Shown piece by piece: positions 38,901-48,549 of a stretch of DNA of 64,000 bases. Made by a program: the position numbers and the translations under genes. The number at the start of each line of letters is the position of its first letter. Position 1 is the stretch's first letter. The notes under the pieces are model-generated. The model saw only the letters and a list, made by a program, of their open reading frames with translations, did not search any database and had not been told where the DNA came from. The stretch lies in assembly GCF_000210295.1 (NCBI RefSeq), contig NC_026743.1, forward strand, positions 124,001-188,000, read 5' to 3'. The stretch comes from Trypanosoma brucei gambiense DAL972. Lineage: Eukaryota > Euglenozoa > Kinetoplastea > Trypanosomatida > Trypanosomatidae.

Positions 38901-41138
38901 AAGGGTTCCTACCACGTTACAGACGAGGCTGTTGTAGCGTCCAAGGAGGAAGTTCAGGCACTGAAGAATCAAATGAAAGCAATGAAAAAGGAAAAAGAAA
39001 AACTGGAAAATGAGTCTAAGCTCTATAGGAAGGAGAATGAGTCGCTGAAGGAACGGCTTTCTGAGACGAATGGTCAGCTGAAGAAGTCGTCGTCTCTCGA
39101 CGAAGAGGAGAAACAAAAGGTGCTGTCAAGATACGAGGAAGAAAATATGAAAGCGAGAGTCGCACGACTTGAGGAAGCCGTTACTCAGAGGGATGAGGCT
39201 CTTCGTGCAAAGGATGAGCGGATACGCCAACTGGAGAAGGAACTGAGGGCAGCGCACCGAGAAGTGAAGGCTGCTCTTGAGGAGAGCAAGAAAAGCAGCA
39301 GTCGGCTTCACAGCGACTCCACGCAGACATCGGCAGAGGAACTGAGGTCTCTCATGACAAAAGCAAGGGAAAGAGAAAAAGAAAAATTAAAGAATGAGTC
39401 TAAACTCTATAGGAAGGAGAATGAGTCGCTGAAGGAACGGCTTTCTGAGACGGATGATCAGCTGAAGAAGTCGTCGTCTCTCGACGAAGAGGAGAAACAA
39501 AAGGTGCTGTCAAGATACGAGGAAAAGGACGTGAAGCCGAGAGTGGCACGACTTGAGGAAGCCGTTACTCAGAGGGATGAGGCTCTTCGTGCAAAGGATG
39601 AGCGGATACGCCAACTGGAGAAGGAACTGAGGGCAGCGCACCGAGAAGCGAAGTCTGCTCTCGAGGATGGCAGGAGAAACAGCAGTCGGCTTCACAGCGA
39701 CTCCACGCAGACATCGGCAGAGGAACTGAGGTCACTGAAAACGAAGATGGATGAAATGGAGAATGACAAACGAAGGCTGAATGAAGAAATCGTCCTGTTA
39801 CGAAAGGAAAACGAGACACTAAAGCGAAATTTGGGTGACGTAATGAGGAGGTTAAAGAATCCATCAAGTTTCATTGCAAGCGAGAAACAGAAATTGCTGT
39901 CGAGCTACGAGGAAGAACACGTGAAACCGAGAATTGCACGACTTGAGCATGCGGTTACTCTGAGGGACGAGAGGCTTCAAGCAAAGGAGGATCGGATACG
40001 TCAACTGGAGAGGGAACTCGATGCCCTGCGGTATGGCGGTAAAAATGATGTGAATAACAATGCAGTGGAAGATGGTAAGACCTTCCGCCAGTTGGAAGAG
40101 GCACTCTTGGTCGAAATTCAAGGAGTAAAGGATCAAATGAGGGCAATGGCAAAGAGCAATCAAAAAATGCAAGAAGAAGCTGTTGGTCTAATGAGGGAGA
40201 ATCAGATGCTGAGAGATCGTCTTGCGGAGGCGTGTGAACAGCTCGGAAAGACACCATCTATCGAGGCGAGGGAGACTAGTCGAGAACTAGTGAAGTGTGA
40301 GGATGTAAGTCCTAATCCTAGAATAGCACAGCTTGAGCAAGCCGTAACTGAGAGGGATGAAATACTCCACATAAAGGATGAACGGATAAGGCAACTGGAG
40401 AGGGAACTCGAGATGTTTCAGCACGAAAACAGGGCGATATGTGGCAACAGAGATTGTCTGGACGCAGGAAGGAAGTTGGCGGCTGAAAACCAAGAACTGA
40501 GGAATCTGGTGAAGTATATTGAGAATGACAAGCAGAAGCTGGAGCACGAGGCCAGTTTTTTCAAACATGAAAACGATGCTCTGATCGGCCGTATCGCGGA
40601 GCTGGAAAGTACTCCAAGAGCGCCGTCCTTGTCACCAACTAAGACTCATACCCTTTCGGGTGATAGGGAGGCTCTTATGTCGCGGCTGGGCACTGCAATC
40701 GAGCAGGTTCACAATGTTCAGAAAGAAAGAGAGGCTGCAGAACGCAAGATTGCTGTATTGCAGGAGGATTGTAGGGACCTCCGTATGAGGCTTCAGCACG
40801 CTTCTGATACTCCTGTACGTAATGAAGCGTTGTTTCCGTCTTCCACTAACTGTGACGGCACATACCAAACAGGCCTTCACAGTGGAGAGGATGCTCATTT
40901 AATTGAAAGTGCGAGGGGAGCGCCTCACAGTAGTAGTGACGCCATTGTTGAGTTATTGCCCGACAGATTAACCGCATTGGAGGATACGATGGCTTCTTTA
41001 AATACAGGACTTCATGACGCTATACGTCGTTTGAGCTCCGTAAGCGACAACAGCGCGCTGCTACGCACACAAATTGCGGATATGCTCTCGCAGCGTTCGT
41101 CTCACAATCTGATTACTGATCCTCATGAGAGGTCGTAG
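35979..41138 (+). CDS. Giant WD40 plus coiled-coil cytoskeletal protein, putative
   Basis: 1719 aa. Residues ~55-370 are WD40 repeats forming a propeller (for example LFSGSDDGTVRAWDP and LWSGGEDTTIRVYDL). Residues ~498-584 hold a compact domain (FFYGDAWEFIFRQ, then GIPADQVQITQMELG, then LNIQHSASLPPSEIDTML) similar to a domain in the next two large genes and, by my reading, to the conserved domain of flagellum attachment zone protein FAZ1. Residues ~620-1640 are continuous coiled coil built from about seven degenerate repeats of ~128-130 residues. Each contains a version of YEEENVKPRIARLEEAV followed by a DERIRQLEKEL-type motif. The C-terminus is a short helix. The layout suggests an elongated cytoskeletal scaffold with a globular docking head. 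Localisation to flagellum or FAZ is inference. Confidence 0.9.
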   Translation: MIGTRRSTKSTTFQHLYGSQNRTLRGANGQKGFSHQRNGTAREEQQSTKPPGPRNSVLINRVVDVLPLFSINGTVRYIESVGGRSAWTAEADGCIRVRSVPKGTEVRTLEGREGCFCTCILYVESTNAMWTTFSDGFIRVFDFNTHALLSEFIKHDKAIECIWEVEGYVFTGGRDWQIYQWKPDTYVCERRLSGHNNTVRCLCQYAGDTGAVLFSGSDDGTVRAWDPYLPARKGKDGGPMMHIFTGHTQGVLSLELVTVSNQLWSGGEDTTIRVYDLQTLGCVSVLKHHRAPVSSIKLIGIRVWSADKYGKTLLWDPKTLTPLKDLTTHMATDPGSMLSICKVKQLVSWKVWTACSGGKIYCWNADSIPIAFDGPTAGKDAVDVSDAVQLLTENKGLRGEIEKLRRQLMGETEDGGSSANRGSASVSPSRAKSVPSHPRHHESKMGRGTSPSATPPGKRRSPPAFSAEYANDTPIHERANTASREGDDARGCTTCHERFFYGDAWEFIFRQDTEELCAVIRHEVASVLGIPADQVQITQMELGSAGQGCVVKLNIQHSASLPPSEIDTMLSNYPFIDVYELYGRYLAKKYGDPNEVHVSESGSGTLGGQVHRSLCVDDSRGEEEMANGYDDPTPLQNMINTLLKENEELRGQLMPKAETPPDENNGEVRTALTNYEEERMKPRIAQLEKALAERDETLHRKDERIRQLERELEATKSDTGMKEVMKDLRKREKKLLTEVEALTSQVEAMEEDKRRAEDDASFYRRENELLRNRISAMNEQMAKASGSEAEEMQKVLTSYEEENVKPRIARLEEVIAEKDENLQSRDEKIKKLEDELEAAKQEAKFASGESVKSNDKAGSETETSLLTEVQVLRDQVEAMEEDKRRVEDDASFYRRENELLRNRISAMNEQMAKASGSEAEEMQKVLTSYEEENVKPRIARLEEAVSQREEVLRSQDERIKELTREIEENRREDKKGSYHVTDEAVVASKEEVQALKNQMKAMKKEKEKLENESKLYRKENESLKERLSETNGQLKKSSSLDEEEKQKVLSRYEEENMKARVARLEEAVTQRDEALRAKDERIRQLEKELRAAHREVKAALEESKKSSSRLHSDSTQTSAEELRSLMTKAREREKEKLKNESKLYRKENESLKERLSETDDQLKKSSSLDEEEKQKVLSRYEEKDVKPRVARLEEAVTQRDEALRAKDERIRQLEKELRAAHREAKSALEDGRRNSSRLHSDSTQTSAEELRSLKTKMDEMENDKRRLNEEIVLLRKENETLKRNLGDVMRRLKNPSSFIASEKQKLLSSYEEEHVKPRIARLEHAVTLRDERLQAKEDRIRQLERELDALRYGGKNDVNNNAVEDGKTFRQLEEALLVEIQGVKDQMRAMAKSNQKMQEEAVGLMRENQMLRDRLAEACEQLGKTPSIEARETSRELVKCEDVSPNPRIAQLEQAVTERDEILHIKDERIRQLERELEMFQHENRAICGNRDCLDAGRKLAAENQELRNLVKYIENDKQKLEHEASFFKHENDALIGRIAELESTPRAPSLSPTKTHTLSGDREALMSRLGTAIEQVHNVQKEREAAERKIAVLQEDCRDLRMRLQHASDTPVRNEALFPSSTNCDGTYQTGLHSGEDAHLIESARGAPHSSSDAIVELLPDRLTALEDTMASLNTGLHDAIRRLSSVSDNSALLRTQIADMLSQRSSHNLITDPHERS
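38211..38810 (+). repeat. Near-identical 390-bp repeat in the coiled coil
   Basis: Bases 38211-~38417 recur at 38601-~38807 with about one mismatch (period 390 bp, 130 codons). A second, related pair near 39117 and 39501 has a 384-bp period (128 codons). The seven units at protein level are older and more diverged, so these two pairs are recent duplications or conversions. Confidence 0.85.
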
Positions 41139-42843
41139 AGTTATGTAACTGTATCATTTTATGTACAAAAGGAAGAAAATAAACAAATAAATGAAAAGGT
41201 GGGCGATTGTAAACGACTTAAATGCTGTCTGCCCGTTTGTCGGACAACTAACTCCGCAACGCAGCACCTGAAGTACTGTATGTGCTTAAGTTTATGAACT
41301 CCTCATATGAGGTGATATGTGGTGAGTTTAACCCTTGGTACAATGTAGACAATTATTATTTATGGACATTGTCGATGTAATATTGTGGGGGCGCTCCCTT
41401 TTTGTATGGAGGTTGCTTTGTATCTATTGCTTTACTGGCGCCACCCGAGTTTGTTGTTGTTGTTGTTTTCACTCTTCTTGCTATCACTACACCCACACGT
41501 GTACGTCAAGTTCTTGGGATGTTCAATCACTCATTTTTTTTTTAAAGCAATGAGACATCATATGTGAAGAAATATTATTCCTTTACTTTTAGGTATCTCC
41601 TTGTGTACGATGCCTCGCTGGCTCACATACCTTTTTGTTTACGCCCGCCTTTATCTTCCGTTTTGTGTTTAAATAGTGCTCTTTTTGCTTCATGTTAGTT
41701 TAATTGATCCTGTTGGATAAGTTAACGGCGGCGTTTTACTTTTCATGGGGAAAGTAGACGTGCCACCGACCGGTTTTTCTTTTTTTTTTTTCACACAGTA
41801 CTCACGTCGAAACATATATATATATATATTTTTTGAGTGTGAATGCTGTGTGAAAAGTTTCCACTTCCCTCCTTTTTTTTTTGTGTGTGTGTGCGTTTGT
41901 GTGTAGTTCTGGGTATATCAGGGGATGGAGTAGGTTTTCCATTTGTGGTCACGAAGAGAGGGGAGAGAGAGGAAACAAAAAAAAAAAAAAACGGAACTGT
42001 TCAATAGGCTGCGCAAGTGGGCAAATATCTGTAGTAGTGGAAGTCGTCGCAGGCTGACGTGGGGCAACGAGTGTTTTTTTTTTTTTTTGAAGAGAAGAAA
42101 TAGAGGAACAGAAGCCCCGTGTTTAAGTGGTTGTACGACGTTTTGTGCGTGTCAAAAAAAAAAAATTGTGAACAAAAAAAAAGGGAGTAACCCCTTCCGT
42201 TTGTCTCCTTTGTTTTTTTTTTTCGGGGCCTCGAGAGGATTTTGCTTCTTTCCCCTCTTTGCACCTGATTGAAATGACTGTAGTCGGGGTGATTGTACCG
42301 CTAACCCACAGACAATAACCCTGTTTTTATTTGGAGGGAAGCAAACGTTTTCACCATCACCTTCTTTTGTACTTCTAACTGCGTATGTATGTATGTACAT
42401 GTGTCTGTTTGTTTTAATGTATACTAACTACTCCCCTTCCTCCTCCTCCTCCTCCTCTGTTGCGTAACCAAGTGGACGGTAAACATTGCAGAAGGTATGT
42501 GCCCAAGTGGCTTGTAATCGCTGTACTTGCTCTGTTTTACCGTCAACAATACATCCCCCATTTTTTTTTAAAAAAAATGCCACAGTAGTGTTGTATTTCC
42601 TTCACTGATTTGTTCTACCTTACTTTTTTTTTTGCGTTTTTTTTAAAAAAAAAAACCAGGTGCTGTACGGTGTAGTCGCGCAGTTTATTATACTCTTCTC
42701 CGGGTAAGACCCGGGGCGCATCCAAGTCAATCAGTAGGAACAATTGGTTTCTGCCTAGGAGTAAGGGTCGAACAAGGACGCGTACCGGCATACGTATCGT
42801 CCAGGTTCGTTGGTTACATCTCCTACATTTTGTGTAGTAAACG
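41139..42843. other. Intergenic region, 1.7 kb
   Basis: T-rich spacer with a (TA)n tract at 41813-41829 and several T(n)A(n) junctions (42571-42577 and 42637-42655). No supported gene. Confidence 0.6.
42611..42659 (+). promoter_or_regulatory. Predicted spliced-leader acceptor for the second WD40 coiled-coil gene
   Basis: A long T tract, then an A run, and CCAG with AG at 42658-42659. A second good site, CATCTCCTACATTTTGTGTAG, has AG at 42836-42837. Neither leader has an ATG before 42844, so the start is the same with either. Confidence 0.6.
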
Positions 42844-45800
42844 ATGGCCATGCGGCGGTCATCACCTTCGCCACGACCCCGCGTGAGGTCGGCGTCTGTG
42901 GCTTCCATTCCGGACACGCAACGATGTGAAGGAATTCTTTCATCCCGTTCCATTGCAGGTACGGCGCGCTCCATAGAATATGTGGGCGACCGATGTGTAT
43001 GGGCTGCAGCGGCTGATGGTCGTGTCTTAGTTTATTCGCTCTCCGATGGTGAAGTAGTTGCAGAGGCAGCCGTACGTGAAAATACCTTTTGTACAGTACT
43101 ACGCCTCGTGTCAAGAAGACGCATTTGGGCTGGGTTCGCGGACGGTTTTATTTGTTGCTACGACAGTTCGACGGCGAATTTGTTGAATGAGTTTGTTCAG
43201 CATGATGGCGCAGTGAACTGCCTGGCCACAACCCCTTATAGTGAGTTTGTTTATAGTGGTGGGGAAGATTGGAAAGTTTACCAATGGTTGAAGGAAAGTT
43301 GCACGTACGTACGGCTCTTCTCTGGTCATTCTAATGCTGTGCGATGTGTTGTTGCGCATATAGTGGAGAGTGCGTCAACCCGTTCTGTATCGGAAGGGGT
43401 GCGCTCCCTTGGTGATGACATGTACAATAACGAGGAGGACGAAGGGGGAGAAGGGTGTAATGCTCGGGTTAATGAATCAATGGAGGAGTACATCATTTCG
43501 GGAAGCGACGACATGACCATAAAAATATGGGACCCCCGGGCACCCTTGCAGATTGAACTAAACCTAGCTTGTCTCACTACGCTTCGTGGTCACAATGGTG
43601 GTGTTCACTCCATGGAGGTTTTCCGTCGGAAGCAGGAGCTTTGGTCCGGTGACGGTGAAGGTGCTCTGCGTGTGTGGGACCTCCATGATGTTAGGAAGCC
43701 TTCTTGCGTTGCCGTACTGGAGGGCCAACATAGCGCATCCATCTCATCCATAGTGCGTATTGATTCCTGCATGTGGAGCAGTGGCAAGGACAGCTTCGTT
43801 GTTTTATGGGACGCGTACGAAAAGGTAGCCTTACGTCGTTTTGTTCCCGGCGGGCGTGCGGCTTCTAGGCCTATCTTCGTGATGCGACGGCTTTACCGGG
43901 CAGCTCATTGGGTTATATGGCTTGGAGGGCTCGATAGGAACATTCATTCTCTCAGTTTTGCAGCGGACGGTGATATAGATGGAAAGTTGCTTCGTTCAGA
44001 GAAGCGGTGTGCGGCTAACAAACTGCGTTACATGCGCCTACAGGAAAGAACTATGGAACTATGCACTCTCGTAGAGGAACTGGAAGAGAAAAACAAGGCA
44101 TTGGAGACTCAGGTGCAGCAGCTCAACGCACTATTACATAGATCGTTGGAGGCAAGTCAGCCCTTAGACCACGGAAGTGGCAGAAGCAGATCAGCAGGTA
44201 AGGGAGGAGTTACATTTCGCCGCCTAAAAAGTGACGCAGAAGGTGACAAGGCACCATCAAGGCTTGCCGTGGACACAACGTTGAAGCTACCGAGTGGGAT
44301 TGCCTCACGGTGCTCGACAGCAGATCCGTCACCGGAAAAATCCTTTAAGAAAGATGTACGGGCGTGGGAAAGGCAGGAAAAACAGACCATAACGGGTGAT
44401 ATTTCGGACGGGCAAAAACTTATCGATCAGATGGAACTCATCACGTCGGCTGAGTTTACATTGCAGGACGTCAGTGGTGTTGATGGCACAAGTCGCCTTG
44501 CCTTCGAGGCGTACAAGAAGGAGGTAGAACTGAAGTTGGTTGAGGAAGAATTGTCGCGACAAGCGCTGCAGCGTGAGCTGGCGGAGGCGACAAAGTACAA
44601 GACGATGTGGGAAACGAAAAACGACGCGTTACGGGACGCCTACGAACAAATTGAAAACCTACAGCGAAATCTCGAAGGCGAGCAACGGTACGTCAACGAT
44701 CTACTGCAAGAGATGGCTCAGTTATCCAACAAGAAAGTGCGTGGGGAGGGTGAGGAAGATTTACCGTGCGCAGATAATCGCACTCCTACAGAACCTAGAG
44801 AACCTAGCACTGGTTACTCACTATACAAGAGCATCCCAGGCAACTACTGGGACAACATCTGCACGAACTATCCGGACGTTCTTAGGGATACCCTTTTTTC
44901 TGAACTCAGTGAATTAGTTAGTAGTTTGGGGGCAGTCGTAACAAATATCGCTTATGCTTCAACGGGAGAATGTCTTTTGGTCGAGGCGGTTGTAGGACCT
45001 ACCACAGTTGGGCGAGAGAAAATGCAGAGCTGTCTGGAGCTACATGCATTTCCTCAGACACGTACCCTTCACGAGAGTATGTCCACCCCATTTCGTAAGG
45101 GCGCTTCGGTAAAAAAATCGGAGAAGGATAATGGATGGAAGCTGTTGGTGGAAGCGAAGGAGAGGGCAGAAATGGAGCGTGATGAGGCCTTGGCAGTGCT
45201 TCAGGAGGCTACTGATGAGTTGGAAGCCATGTATGAATATCAGCGTCAAGTTGAGGAGCGCCGTGCGAAAACCCCTGGTTTATGCGACATCACTGCGTTA
45301 CGAGACCAGAAAAATAGCAGTGTAACCTCCTCAACTTCTCAGGCGTGTACTAAAGTTCCCATATATGTGGCTACAGCAGAAGAATATGAAGAGGTTCTTG
45401 CAGTTATGGGTAAGGTAGAGAGGGAGCGAGATGAGGTACTTCAGCTGCTTCAAAAGAGTCAGGCCAACTCAGTTTCGACAACGAATAAGGCTACATCAAC
45501 CAGCTTCATTGATTCACAACACCGGCAGCACAGGGAAGACACTGCTGCCTCCCAAACCGTGAGTGTCAACGAATACTCCAGGGTCGTCGCCGAGAAGGAG
45601 GGAGCGGAGGCTGAATGTCGGGAAGCTCGGAGGAAACTTCAGAAGGCCCTTCACGAGTTGGAATCTCTTCAAAAGCTTCACCTTCAAGCTGAGGAACAGC
45701 GTTCTAGAACGCGAGGGTTGGCGGGGTCCACTAGGTTACACGGTCGAAAGAGTACCAACGAATCTTTATTGGAATCACGAGAGGGTACTAAAGTTCCCAT

Positions 45801-48549
45801 ATATGTGGCTACAGCAGAAGAATATGAAGAGGTTCTTGCAGTTATGGGTAAGGTAGAGAGGGAGCGAGATGAGGCACTTCAGCTGCTTCAAAAGAGTCAG
45901 GCCAACTCAGTTTCGACAACGAATAAGGCTACATCAACCAGCTTCATTGATTCACAACACCGGCAGCACAGGGAAGACACTGCTGCCTCCCAAACCGTGA
46001 GTGTCAACGAATACTCCAGGGTCGTCGCCGAGAAGGAGGGAGCGGAGGCTGAATGTCGGGAAGCTCGGAGGAAACTTCAGAAGGCCCTTCACGAGTTGGA
46101 ATCTCTTCAAAAGCTTCATCTTCAAGCTGAGGAAGAGTGGCGTAAAAAATTGAACTCGTCTGGGTATTCAGAGAGCTCATGGAGAGGTGGGAAGAAGCCC
46201 CTCTTGTCCTCCTATCCTGATGGTGACCCAACACTGCGTGGGTTGGGCAGTGGAGAGTATGTGAAAACCGATGATACGGACGCACTGTTGTCGGGTGAGG
46301 AGGTTGCAGACCACAGGTTGCGGGGGGGGAGGCGAAATCCCAGTAAAGGTTCCACCACATTCGGAAGCAGCGACCGCACTGCAAGTGCAGATCAGCGCCG
46401 CAGCAGGCTGTTGCCCGCGGCATCGGATATCGACATCGCTACAGGGCACGTCACTCCTGGTTTAGGGAGTTATTTTCACAATTTCGCTGCGAAGGAGGAA
46501 TATGCTAGTGCTGCCACACAGAATCTGACGCGTCCTGTTGATGTCGGCGCACTAGATTTGAAAACAAGCAAGTTTTCACGTTACCGATGCATGCTTGGAG
46601 AAATGTGGGGTCCGCTGGTAAAACGGTATAGAGCGTTGGTGGAAGACGTCTTTCTCATGGAGGTTTTCCGCGCTACGTCAATACCACCTAACTACGTTAA
46701 GGGTTTGGAGTTTGGTCGTGGTGGATTGTTCGTAGAGGTTGACATCTATGACGTTCACTCCTGCGAAAATGTTAACCTTTGCCTGCAGCGCCACAAGTTT
46801 AGTGTGTTGGATAAGTTGATTCGTCTCAGTCAAAGCTGCAGTGCAACTGCACATGACCCACATCAATTAGGTGAAGAAACGTCGGCCTCACAGCGGGGTC
46901 CTGGCTGCGTTGCAGAGAGGAACCTAGGTTTAAATGGCGAAAGTCGCAAATTTTTTCAGCAAACGTCACACTGCATTGACGAAGCACAGGCGAAGGAACT
47001 TGACGCATTCCGCTGCCGGCGGGCTTTCGCCAACAGTTTACGTCGAGGAGAGGAAACGTTGCGTTCGTTACTTATATCGCAATCGGAAATCGACCNNNNN
47101 NNNNNNNNNNNNNNNNNNNNNNNNNNNNNNNNNNNNNNNNNNNNNNNNNNNNNNNNNNNNNNNNNNNNNNNNNNNNNNNNNNNNNNNNNNNNNNNNNNNN
47201 NNNNNNNNNNNNNNNNNNNNNNNNNNNNNNNNNNNNNNNNNNNNNNNNNNNNNNNNNNNNNNNNNNNNNNNNNNNNNNNNNNNNNNNNNNNNNNNNNNNN
47301 NNNNNNNNNNNNNNNNNNNNNNNNNNNNNNNNNNNNNNNNNNNNNNNNNNNNNNNNNNNNNNNNNNNNNNNNNNNNNNNNNNNNNNNNNNNNNNNNNNNN
47401 NNNNNNNNNNNNNNNNNNNNNNNNNNNNNNNNNNNNNNNNNNNNNNNNNNNNNNNNNNNNNNNNNNNNNNNNNNNNNNNNNNNNNNNNNNNNNNCTTTTC
47501 GGGGGGGGAGTCCCAGCCCCGTTTCGGGGGGGGGAAAATCCAGGAAAGTTCCCCACCTTTGGAAGCAGCGACCGCACTTCAAGTGCAAATCAACGCCGCA
47601 GCAGCTGTTGCCCGCGGTATCGGATATCGACATCGCTACAGGGCACGTCACTCCTGGTTTAGGGAGTTATTTTCACAATTTCGCTGCGAAGGAGGAATAT
47701 GCTAGTGCTGCCACACAGAATCTGACGCGTCCTGTTGATGTCGGCGCACTAGATTTGAAAACAAGCAAGTTTTCACGTTACCGATGCATGCTTGGAGAAA
47801 TGTGGGGTCCGCTGGTAAAACGGTATAGAGCGTTGGTGGAAGACGTCTTTCTCATGGAGGTTTTCCGCGCTACGTCAATACCACCTAACTACGTTAAGGG
47901 TTTGGAGTTTGGTCGTGGTGGATTGTTCGTAGAGGTTGACATCTATGACGTTCACTCCTGCGAAAATGTTAACCTTTGCCTGCAGCGCCACAAGTTTAGT
48001 GTGTTGGATAAGTTGATTCGTCTCAGTCAAAGCTGCAGTGCAACTGCACATGACCCACATCAATTAGGTGAAGAAACGTCGGCCTCACAGCGGGGTCCTG
48101 GCTGCGTTGCAGAGAGGAACCTAGGTTTAAATGGCGAAAGTCGCAAATTTTTTCAGCAAACGTCACACTGCATTGACGAAGCACAGGCGAAGGAACTTGA
48201 CGCATTCCGCTGCCGGCGGGCTTTCGCCAACAGTTTACGTCGAGGAGAGGAAACGTTGCGTTCGTTACTTATATCGCAATCGGAAATCGACCCGAAGGTA
48301 CCCGTGGATTCGTTAGCATTGCAGCGGGAACCAATTTACTGTGTGACCCTTGACGAGTATCGCTGTGTTTTGAGGCAACTTGGTGCTGCAAGTCGACGTG
48401 TCACTCAACGCCAACGCGACATCAGCGGTGATGAGCAAACGCGGCTGTGGAACGAACATGTGGTGAAGCAAGCAGAGAAGGAGCGCCGGTTCGCGCGGAG
48501 ATTGAGCCATCCCTATCCGCAGTTTGCAAAGGGTAGTCACACTGAATGA
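42844..48549 (+). CDS. Second WD40 plus coiled-coil protein, model interrupted by an assembly gap
   Basis: The frame stays open across a 399-base N gap (47096-47494). Residues ~35-380 are WD40 repeats (for example YIISGSDDMTIKIWDP and WSGDGEGALRVWDL). Residues ~385-430 and 550-640 are coiled coil. Residues ~660-750 and ~1240-1330 are two copies of the FAZ1-like domain (NYWDNICTNYPDVLRDTLF and RCMLGEMWGPLVKRYRALV). Residues ~835-1100 include two copies of a 146-residue coiled-coil unit. It is a clear paralogue in layout of the preceding large gene. The 672 bp before the gap (46424-47095) are repeated identically at 47621-48292, and 47495-47620 looks like a poor-quality version of 46318-46423. 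The duplication is therefore probably artefactual, and the real protein nearer 1500 aa than the 1901 codons seen here. Confidence 0.85.
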   Translation: MAMRRSSPSPRPRVRSASVASIPDTQRCEGILSSRSIAGTARSIEYVGDRCVWAAAADGRVLVYSLSDGEVVAEAAVRENTFCTVLRLVSRRRIWAGFADGFICCYDSSTANLLNEFVQHDGAVNCLATTPYSEFVYSGGEDWKVYQWLKESCTYVRLFSGHSNAVRCVVAHIVESASTRSVSEGVRSLGDDMYNNEEDEGGEGCNARVNESMEEYIISGSDDMTIKIWDPRAPLQIELNLACLTTLRGHNGGVHSMEVFRRKQELWSGDGEGALRVWDLHDVRKPSCVAVLEGQHSASISSIVRIDSCMWSSGKDSFVVLWDAYEKVALRRFVPGGRAASRPIFVMRRLYRAAHWVIWLGGLDRNIHSLSFAADGDIDGKLLRSEKRCAANKLRYMRLQERTMELCTLVEELEEKNKALETQVQQLNALLHRSLEASQPLDHGSGRSRSAGKGGVTFRRLKSDAEGDKAPSRLAVDTTLKLPSGIASRCSTADPSPEKSFKKDVRAWERQEKQTITGDISDGQKLIDQMELITSAEFTLQDVSGVDGTSRLAFEAYKKEVELKLVEEELSRQALQRELAEATKYKTMWETKNDALRDAYEQIENLQRNLEGEQRYVNDLLQEMAQLSNKKVRGEGEEDLPCADNRTPTEPREPSTGYSLYKSIPGNYWDNICTNYPDVLRDTLFSELSELVSSLGAVVTNIAYASTGECLLVEAVVGPTTVGREKMQSCLELHAFPQTRTLHESMSTPFRKGASVKKSEKDNGWKLLVEAKERAEMERDEALAVLQEATDELEAMYEYQRQVEERRAKTPGLCDITALRDQKNSSVTSSTSQACTKVPIYVATAEEYEEVLAVMGKVERERDEVLQLLQKSQANSVSTTNKATSTSFIDSQHRQHREDTAASQTVSVNEYSRVVAEKEGAEAECREARRKLQKALHELESLQKLHLQAEEQRSRTRGLAGSTRLHGRKSTNESLLESREGTKVPIYVATAEEYEEVLAVMGKVERERDEALQLLQKSQANSVSTTNKATSTSFIDSQHRQHREDTAASQTVSVNEYSRVVAEKEGAEAECREARRKLQKALHELESLQKLHLQAEEEWRKKLNSSGYSESSWRGGKKPLLSSYPDGDPTLRGLGSGEYVKTDDTDALLSGEEVADHRLRGGRRNPSKGSTTFGSSDRTASADQRRSRLLPAASDIDIATGHVTPGLGSYFHNFAAKEEYASAATQNLTRPVDVGALDLKTSKFSRYRCMLGEMWGPLVKRYRALVEDVFLMEVFRATSIPPNYVKGLEFGRGGLFVEVDIYDVHSCENVNLCLQRHKFSVLDKLIRLSQSCSATAHDPHQLGEETSASQRGPGCVAERNLGLNGESRKFFQQTSHCIDEAQAKELDAFRCRRAFANSLRRGEETLRSLLISQSEIDXXXXXXXXXXXXXXXXXXXXXXXXXXXXXXXXXXXXXXXXXXXXXXXXXXXXXXXXXXXXXXXXXXXXXXXXXXXXXXXXXXXXXXXXXXXXXXXXXXXXXXXXXXXXXXXXXXXXXXXXXXXXXXXXXXXXXXFRGGSPSPVSGGGKSRKVPHLWKQRPHFKCKSTPQQLLPAVSDIDIATGHVTPGLGSYFHNFAAKEEYASAATQNLTRPVDVGALDLKTSKFSRYRCMLGEMWGPLVKRYRALVEDVFLMEVFRATSIPPNYVKGLEFGRGGLFVEVDIYDVHSCENVNLCLQRHKFSVLDKLIRLSQSCSATAHDPHQLGEETSASQRGPGCVAERNLGLNGESRKFFQQTSHCIDEAQAKELDAFRCRRAFANSLRRGEETLRSLLISQSEIDPKVPVDSLALQREPIYCVTLDEYRCVLRQLGAASRRVTQRQRDISGDEQTRLWNEHVVKQAEKERRFARRLSHPYPQFAKGSHTE
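45347..46132 (+). repeat. Tandem 438-bp repeat (146 codons) inside the second WD40 gene
   Basis: Bases 45347-45694 and 45785-46132 match with about two mismatches in ~348 bp (offset 438). The encoded unit begins KVPIYVATAEEYEEVLAVMG and ends in the coiled-coil segment SLQKLHLQAEE. Confidence 0.9.
46424..48292 (+). repeat. Gap-flanking direct duplication, likely assembly artefact
   Basis: 46424-47095 and 47621-48292 appear identical over 672 bp, offset 1197 bp (399 codons), on either side of the N gap. The bases entering the second copy (47495-47620) have G runs and indels relative to 46318-46423, as expected from a low-quality read of the same locus. Confidence 0.85.
47096..47494. other. Assembly gap (399 N)
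   Basis: Run of N inside the second WD40 gene. The non-round size suggests an estimated gap. Confidence 0.99.

Noticed and set aside
38000..40900. Several reverse-strand frames inside the first WD40 gene
   Set aside because: Shadows of the Glu/Arg-rich coiled coil, repeated with the same period as the forward repeats.
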